DNA from: CAYPPG01 sp964412555
GTDB lineage: Bacteria; Hinthialibacterota; Hinthialibacteria; Hinthialibacterales; Hinthialibacteraceae
NCBI GenBank assembly: GCA_964412555.1
Contig: CAYPPG010000120.1
Span: forward strand, 1-11,333
Direction: 5' to 3'
Length of the DNA stretch: 11,333 nucleotides
Positions 7,437 to 11,333 of this stretch are shown here, one piece after another. A program made the position numbers and the translations under genes. Each line of letters starts with the position of its first letter. The first letter of the stretch is position 1. The notes under the pieces were generated by a model. That model saw only the letters and a program-made list of their open reading frames with translations, was not told the DNA's origin and made no database searches.

Positions 7437-10331
7437 TCAATCCGCTAATTGAACATAAAAATAATCAGCAGTATTTTCCAACTCTTTTCCAGATAAGGAC
7501 TGGTCGACCTCCTTATCCCCATAGCGAGCGTTTCTTTCGGCATTCAGCAGTCCGATTCCTTCAACCATCTCAATCTGCTCCAGCGGAATCGACATTTCGA
7601 TACACCAATTCCCATCTTCTTCTGAAATAGAGGCCAGCCAAGAGTCATCCCATGTGCGACGCGAATAATCCTCATTCAGAATGATATTGTGTGTGTCGAT
7701 AATGGTTTTGGAAATATCGGAGGTTTGAATGTTTATCTTTCCATCCTTCACTTTTCGATTGGTATGAAAGACGGTGAAGTGAATGTAATCTCTCGTTGGG
7801 CCAACACGGAAGGTAAATTCGTCCGTGTCTTTTTCCGAATCCTTCGGTTCTTCGCCTTCTATCAGAATGTAAATATTGTCTTCATCATGGGCCAAGCGAA
7901 CAGAAGCCGGATACTCATTGGATTCACTTTCTTGGCCGTTCAAGGGGATGAAAGGATAAGGCGGAGTGGCTTCGTTCCATATTTCATCAGTGTCGTTGCC
8001 GTCGATTTCCGGTTGCTCATCGATTCGGGGGATGGAAATCATTTTTTCCGGCTGCTCATTTTCCATGATCCTCAATTCTTGGATTGCTGCTTCCGTTAAA
8101 TCGGAAATGGTTGATCGTTTCACAAGTGCTTCAAATAAAGCAGCGGCGGTTTCGAGTTCACCACCATCGCGTTTCGCAAGGGCGATACCGAAAAGTGCGG
8201 CGTCTTCCCGAATGCGGTCTGTCTTTTCTGACTGTGAGCGAACTCGTTGCAGGATGGCTTCTGCATCCGCTGACGCACGTGCTTTCTCGAGTTCAATCAA
8301 CATGGCCGTGCTGGGAGCTGCTTCCAGCGATTCTTCATACACTTCGATAGCTTTGCTTTTATCACCCAACTTTGTATAGATTTTGGATAAGGCTGAAAGA
8401 TAAGCCTGTTCCGTGGGATAGAATTCATTGAGAATCTCGAACATGCGTGATGCCCGTTCCAGATCGCCTTTCTCGGCAAGCCACCCAGCCAGATTTACAA
8501 TGACTTCTTTTGCCCCCAATGAGGTTTTGTAACGTAGAAGAGCTTTTGTGGAAGGTACAGCGCGTAAGTCGCGTTGGATAGTTTCTTTTTGCGACATGAC
8601 GCCGCCATCTACTATCGCAAACCGTTTTGTATTGGCTTTCAAAACCTGTAAACAAGTTAGCAAATAAGAGCCTCGGTCCATAAGAAGGAACGGAATCATT
8701 CGATGTTCCCCTGCGAATTCCTTACCTAATTCCGAAACAGAAGAAACCCGCCGCAAGGCTTCCCGGTAGGTATAAAATTGCGATTCGGTGTCTTGGAATG
8801 AAAGGAAATTCGACGGTTTCTCCATCATGGTTGTCAATTCCCGATAATACCGGTTGCGTTTGATTCCACTCACCGAGCCGGCTTTAACATCCAGCATTTC
8901 CCGCAGGAGTCCGGCGTCGGAAGCAAAAATAAGTTTTCCTTCATCGATACACCAGCTGGGAGAAAGGGGAATTACCGGAATCGGAGGCCGATAGGTTGTA
9001 ATAGCAGTGCCTCGATATTGTTCCCCCTCGATGGTGACAGGAACCTCGTTTTTTTGGATGAATTCATGAATTTTATCGAGCGTTTGGTTCGCTTTTTCAA
9101 CATCGTTGACGCTGAAAAAGATTGCCGCACGATTTGTAGGGACAATTGAATTCAAATCCATGATCATTTGGACAAAGCACCATTCGTCGCCCATCCATGA
9201 AAGAAAATCATTTTCAATCGAAAAACCGATTTCTTGTTGAAATGTTTCCAATTGATCCATCGGATTCATTTCTTCTGGAAGTTCTTTTGTGACTTTTTGA
9301 AATATTCCCCAGATATCGTGAAAAGTTAAAACATTGGAAGCATAAAAGGAGCCGGTTTTGCGGGGGAGATATTGTTCATATTCAAAATCGGCCGGTTCCT
9401 TATCGAGAAGGGGAGAAAAAATCGTATCCGCTATTTCGGGATAGAGCATCGTATAAGTCGTTGCAATCTGGTGGCCTTCTTCTCTGGCCTGATACGCCGT
9501 CCCCATCGCTTTCACAGTTTTTGTGAAGTATGGGGCAAGGATATCGGAGATTTCCAATGCTTGTTGTAAATCTCGATCCTTGTTGATCATTTGCAGTGCT
9601 CTCAAGGAGTTGATAATATTTTCAGCAATTTGGGGAATACCGGAAAGATTCATAAATAGCGTCGAATAGCGGGGGCGTGGAAGTTTCTCCAGTACGGATT
9701 GGTACAATGGATCATCCGCCAGTTTGTTTTCTTCCATGTCCATGTTTTCCAACAGTTGAACCAATTTGGGTTTGCTGGTTGAGATCAGTAATAAATTCCC
9801 GTTGAATGAGTAGGCAAGGCTCAATCCCGGGATCATGCCGGGGCCGTACAGAGATTGAATTTGAAAATCTTGAAACAAGTCTTGTTCCTGAATGAGAGGC
9901 AGATGAAGCTCTGTTGCTCGTTCAAAGAGAGTTTTCAACACTTGATCGGCCTTCTGGGGATCATCCACGTTGGACATATACACTACCGAGGGGATTTGGT
10001 TAATCGCTTCTCCCATTCCAAAGACAGATACAGCGTATTGATCGCCTTTCAAAGCCGAAAGACCATTTTTCAATTCAGGTACATCCCAAAAGGCATCCCA
10101 TTCTGCTTTGAGAATCCGCCATTCCAGGAAATCGTCGAAAGTTGCAATCAATTCCCCAATGGCTTCCTCGAAATTAGGGAATTCTTGCTCCGGTGCTAAC
10201 GCGTGATTGGTCTCTAGAAATACAATTGCATCACCAGTGACAATTTTGTCAAATTCCTGCGCATTCGCAGAACAAAAGGGAAATAGGAACAGCATTCCGA
10301 TAACGAGAACGAAGGAAAAAAACTTGGGCAT
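7437..10331 (-). CDS. Secreted DUF3352-like protein with TPR-like repeats and C-terminal CBM9-like domain
   Basis: I choose the ATG at 10331 (964 residues) over the one at 10364 because AAGGAG lies 7 nt upstream and the protein then starts directly with a signal peptide, MPKFFSFVLVIGMLFLFPFC, cleaved after ANA (residue 24). Residues of about 27-590 resemble the DUF3352 family (function unknown), with openings like GDAIVFLETN, FNGNLLLISTSKPKLVQLLE and a second similar stretch near DEGKLIFASDAGLLREML, suggesting an internal duplication. Residues of about 603-680 look like TPR helices (YLSALSKIYTKLGDKSKAIEVYEESLEAAP). From about 765 to the end there is a CBM9-like domain beginning PRIDEQPEIDGNDTDEIWNEA, a family that binds sugars or is found at the ends of secreted enzymes. 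No catalytic motif was recognised. It is a single-gene minus-strand unit with its own promoter, flanked by two related structured repeats. A role at the cell surface or periplasm in handling polysaccharide is inference only. Confidence 0.72.
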   Translation of the reverse strand: MPKFFSFVLVIGMLFLFPFCSANAQEFDKIVTGDAIVFLETNHALAPEQEFPNFEEAIGELIATFDDFLEWRILKAEWDAFWDVPELKNGLSALKGDQYAVSVFGMGEAINQIPSVVYMSNVDDPQKADQVLKTLFERATELHLPLIQEQDLFQDFQIQSLYGPGMIPGLSLAYSFNGNLLLISTSKPKLVQLLENMDMEENKLADDPLYQSVLEKLPRPRYSTLFMNLSGIPQIAENIINSLRALQMINKDRDLQQALEISDILAPYFTKTVKAMGTAYQAREEGHQIATTYTMLYPEIADTIFSPLLDKEPADFEYEQYLPRKTGSFYASNVLTFHDIWGIFQKVTKELPEEMNPMDQLETFQQEIGFSIENDFLSWMGDEWCFVQMIMDLNSIVPTNRAAIFFSVNDVEKANQTLDKIHEFIQKNEVPVTIEGEQYRGTAITTYRPPIPVIPLSPSWCIDEGKLIFASDAGLLREMLDVKAGSVSGIKRNRYYRELTTMMEKPSNFLSFQDTESQFYTYREALRRVSSVSELGKEFAGEHRMIPFLLMDRGSYLLTCLQVLKANTKRFAIVDGGVMSQKETIQRDLRAVPSTKALLRYKTSLGAKEVIVNLAGWLAEKGDLERASRMFEILNEFYPTEQAYLSALSKIYTKLGDKSKAIEVYEESLEAAPSTAMLIELEKARASADAEAILQRVRSQSEKTDRIREDAALFGIALAKRDGGELETAAALFEALVKRSTISDLTEAAIQELRIMENEQPEKMISIPRIDEQPEIDGNDTDEIWNEATPPYPFIPLNGQESESNEYPASVRLAHDEDNIYILIEGEEPKDSEKDTDEFTFRVGPTRDYIHFTVFHTNRKVKDGKINIQTSDISKTIIDTHNIILNEDYSRRTWDDSWLASISEEDGNWCIEMSIPLEQIEMVEGIGLLNAERNARYGDKEVDQSLSGKELENTADYFYVQLAD

Positions 10332-10380
10332 TGCGAAACTCCTTGTTTTGAATTTCATTTTCACTTGTGTGTATCCATAT

Positions 10381-10386
10381 ATTATA
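10381..10386 (-). promoter_or_regulatory. Candidate -10 for the DUF3352-like gene
   Basis: TATAAT on the minus strand, a perfect -10, followed by a leader of about 45 nt to the ATG at 10331. The expected -35 position has no good match to TTGACA, so the promoter is either activator dependent or not real. Confidence 0.4.
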
Positions 10387-10495
10387 CGCGAATGGAGGAA
10401 AGAACATTTAATTGCCGGATGAAATTACGAGCAAGGTTGAAAGATGGCTTAAAACGGTAATTGTATATTCAATTGTGCAGAAAGGAATAAGTGAT

Positions 10496-10606
10496 GTGCC
10501 AAGGGTACGGTTTCCGTACCCTTGCGGACAACCGATAGAGTATCATGTTTCCGTCAGTTTGTTGGGAATCCGTCAAGGGTGTAAACTACACACCCTTGGC
10601 ACCTGC
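10496..10606 (+). repeat. Structured repeat, right copy (R)
   Basis: Hairpin one is CAAGGGTACGG (10500-10510) with CCGTACCCTTG (10514-10524), a perfect 11-bp stem with a TTT loop. The spacer has GAATCC at 10566. Hairpin two is CAAGGGTGT (10574-10582) with ACACCCTTG (10590-10598). The copy ends in CCCTTGGCACCTGC (10593-10606), 13 of 14 bases as in the left copy. In addition GTGCCAAGGGT (10496-10506) is a perfect inverted match to ACCCTTGGCAC (10592-10602), so the whole unit can close as one large stem instead of two hairpins. Confidence 0.6.
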
Positions 10607-10646
10607 ATCAACTCGGATGGGATTGAATAGAGTCTTGTTTTTTGAA

Positions 10647-10675
10647 TTGTCATATTGATATACGTGAAGTATAAT
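10647..10675 (+). promoter_or_regulatory. Sigma70-type promoter for the MACPF-like gene
   Basis: TTGTCA (10647-10652), 17 nt, then TATAAT (10670-10675): five of six and six of six to consensus with ideal spacing. It predicts a leader of roughly 110 nt before the ATG at 10791. This is the best promoter in the window. Confidence 0.65.
10659..10673. promoter_or_regulatory. Palindrome overlapping the -10
   Basis: TATAC and GTATA are separated by GTGAA, and the right arm covers the start of the -10. It shares the ATATAC/GTATA half-site with a second palindrome at 10718-10731 (GTATAT, GA, ATATAC). Two related palindromes around a promoter could be repressor sites, but in AT-rich DNA chance is a real alternative. 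Confidence 0.3.
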
Positions 10676-10717
10676 ATTTGTAAATTTTTCTTTGATCGCC
10701 TGTCTAGCGTTTTATGC

Positions 10718-10731
10718 GTATATGAATATAC
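10718..10731. promoter_or_regulatory. Palindrome in the leader of the MACPF-like gene
   Basis: GTATAT and ATATAC around GA form a perfect 6-bp inverted repeat, 60 nt before the start codon. It may be a second copy of the site at 10659-10673. Short and AT-rich, so weak evidence. Confidence 0.3.
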
Positions 10732-10790
10732 TTGAGAAAAGTAAACACTTTTAAATTTGAATGATTCAATGAAGGAGCAGCATCATCATC

Positions 10791-11321
10791 ATGTGTAGTA
10801 GAATTTCATCTGTGTGCGTCTTGTTGAGTGTGTTGTTAGTGGGTTCGGTGGGCTGGAGCGATCCGATTACCTTACCCTATCCAGACATGGGCGATGTCAT
10901 GGTGGGAAAGGGATACAATATGTTCACCCTCAACACCACTCCCGCTTCTCCTTTTGCATCAAGCGAATTGAGAAGAAATCCCATCAATCATTTAGAAATG
11001 AAAATATCCCTCATCGAAAATTCCAGTGATTACAGCGAAGCGTTTTCAATCGGAGTTAGCGCTGGTTTCGAAGGATATGGATTCAAGATTTCCGATGCAT
11101 TTGAATATGCCGATGAACATGGAATCAGCAGTAAAAATATCACCTTGATCATAAAGGGACATTTTATTAAACATTATGAGAGTCTGGCTAATTTATCATT
11201 GATTGATGATGCGAGTAATACGTTAAAAAATCAAGGAATGCCAAAATTTTTTGAAATGTATGGGCATAAATATGGTACCCGTTCACACATAACAATAGCA
11301 GATAGGATTCAGCAAAAATAA
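10791..11321 (+). CDS. Secreted MACPF-like protein, apparently the N-terminal part only
   Basis: A 176-residue ORF with a signal peptide (SVCVLLSVLLVGSVGWSD, cleavage near residue 23). GAAGGAG lies 13 nt before the ATG, a slightly long spacing. The mature part resembles the start of MACPF (perforin-like) domains: GKGYNMFTLNT near residue 39, then SSDYSEAFSIGVSAGFEGYGFKIS, then KNITLIIKGHF, and at about 153-164 FFEMYGHKYGTR, which corresponds to the F-x3-YG-T-H-like signature of the family. In known members the chain goes on with a glycine pair and a second membrane-inserting region. Here it ends 15 residues after FFEMYGHKYGT with TAA right after a run of five A, and a second in-frame TAA follows at 11331. 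It may be truncated, frameshifted, or a short natural form. The match is by eye, so the family call is tentative; otherwise it is an unknown secreted protein. Confidence 0.5.
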   Translation: MCSRISSVCVLLSVLLVGSVGWSDPITLPYPDMGDVMVGKGYNMFTLNTTPASPFASSELRRNPINHLEMKISLIENSSDYSEAFSIGVSAGFEGYGFKISDAFEYADEHGISSKNITLIIKGHFIKHYESLANLSLIDDASNTLKNQGMPKFFEMYGHKYGTRSHITIADRIQQK

Positions 11322-11333
11322 GTTACAAATTAA

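Larger units (their letters stand above)
10332..10790. other. Divergent intergenic region with promoters and structured repeat
   Basis: This gap of 459 nt lies between the divergent DUF3352-like and MACPF-like genes. It holds the -10 for the leftward gene, the right copy of the structured repeat, and a good promoter with two palindromes for the rightward gene; all are listed separately. An open frame at 10412-10630 crosses both repeat hairpins, has no family resemblance, and is not taken as a gene. Confidence 0.6.

Noticed and set aside
7358..7630. 90-codon plus-strand open frame
   Set aside because: It overlaps the left repeat and the CBM9-like coding region in antisense and has no protein-family features.
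7283..10606. CRISPR array or insertion sequence formed by the hairpin repeats
   Set aside because: There are only two copies 3.2 kb apart with differing stems, no regularly spaced spacers, and no transposase or Cas gene in between.
10412..10630. 72-codon open frame across the right structured repeat
   Set aside because: The frame consists largely of hairpin sequence, has no visible ribosome site and no recognisable family features.

Overview
The window looks like chromosomal DNA from an uncultured, probably environmental, Gram-negative-type bacterium. I base this on three proteins with Sec-type signal peptides, secreted polysaccharide lyases, a very large secreted protein of mostly unknown function, a ParDE toxin-antitoxin pair, and roomy intergenic gaps full of small hairpin repeats. 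No rRNA, tRNA or phylogenetic marker gene is present, so I cannot name the phylum. A PVC-group, Poribacteria-like or similar polysaccharide degrader is a guess only.

Layout. (1) 56-1926, minus strand: a two-gene unit, a GT4-type glycosyltransferase followed with ATGA overlap by a class I SAM-dependent methyltransferase, the usual content of a surface-glycan locus. (2) 1927-2216: a divergent intergenic gap carrying an inverted pair of about 40-nt GGAT-rich repeat arms. (3) 2217-6495, plus strand: a tight operon of a secreted PL11-type rhamnogalacturonan lyase, a small orphan HicB-like protein (ATGA overlap), and a secreted heparinase II/III-fold lyase. Together the two lyases suggest breakdown of a uronate-containing polysaccharide outside the cytoplasm. 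(4) 6501-6561: two tandem copies of a 30-nt unit, the second forming a hairpin. (5) 6621-7194, minus strand: a ParD/ParE toxin-antitoxin pair with a palindromic candidate operator and an extended -10 promoter. (6) 7437-10331, minus strand: a secreted 964-residue protein with a DUF3352-like region, TPR-like repeats and a C-terminal CBM9-like domain. (7) 10791-11321, plus strand: a short secreted protein resembling the first half of a MACPF (perforin-like) domain, driven by a good sigma70-type promoter, and ending where a full MACPF domain would continue.

The most unusual signal is non-coding. The large DUF3352-like gene is flanked on both sides by two copies, in the same orientation, of a structured repeat (about 7283-7420 and 10496-10606). 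Both copies have two hairpins separated by a spacer containing GAATCC, and both end in nearly the same 14 bases. The hairpin stems differ in sequence but keep their pairing. The other points worth a second look are the truncated perforin-like ORF, the DUF3352-TPR-CBM9 fusion, and the orphan HicB inside a lyase operon.
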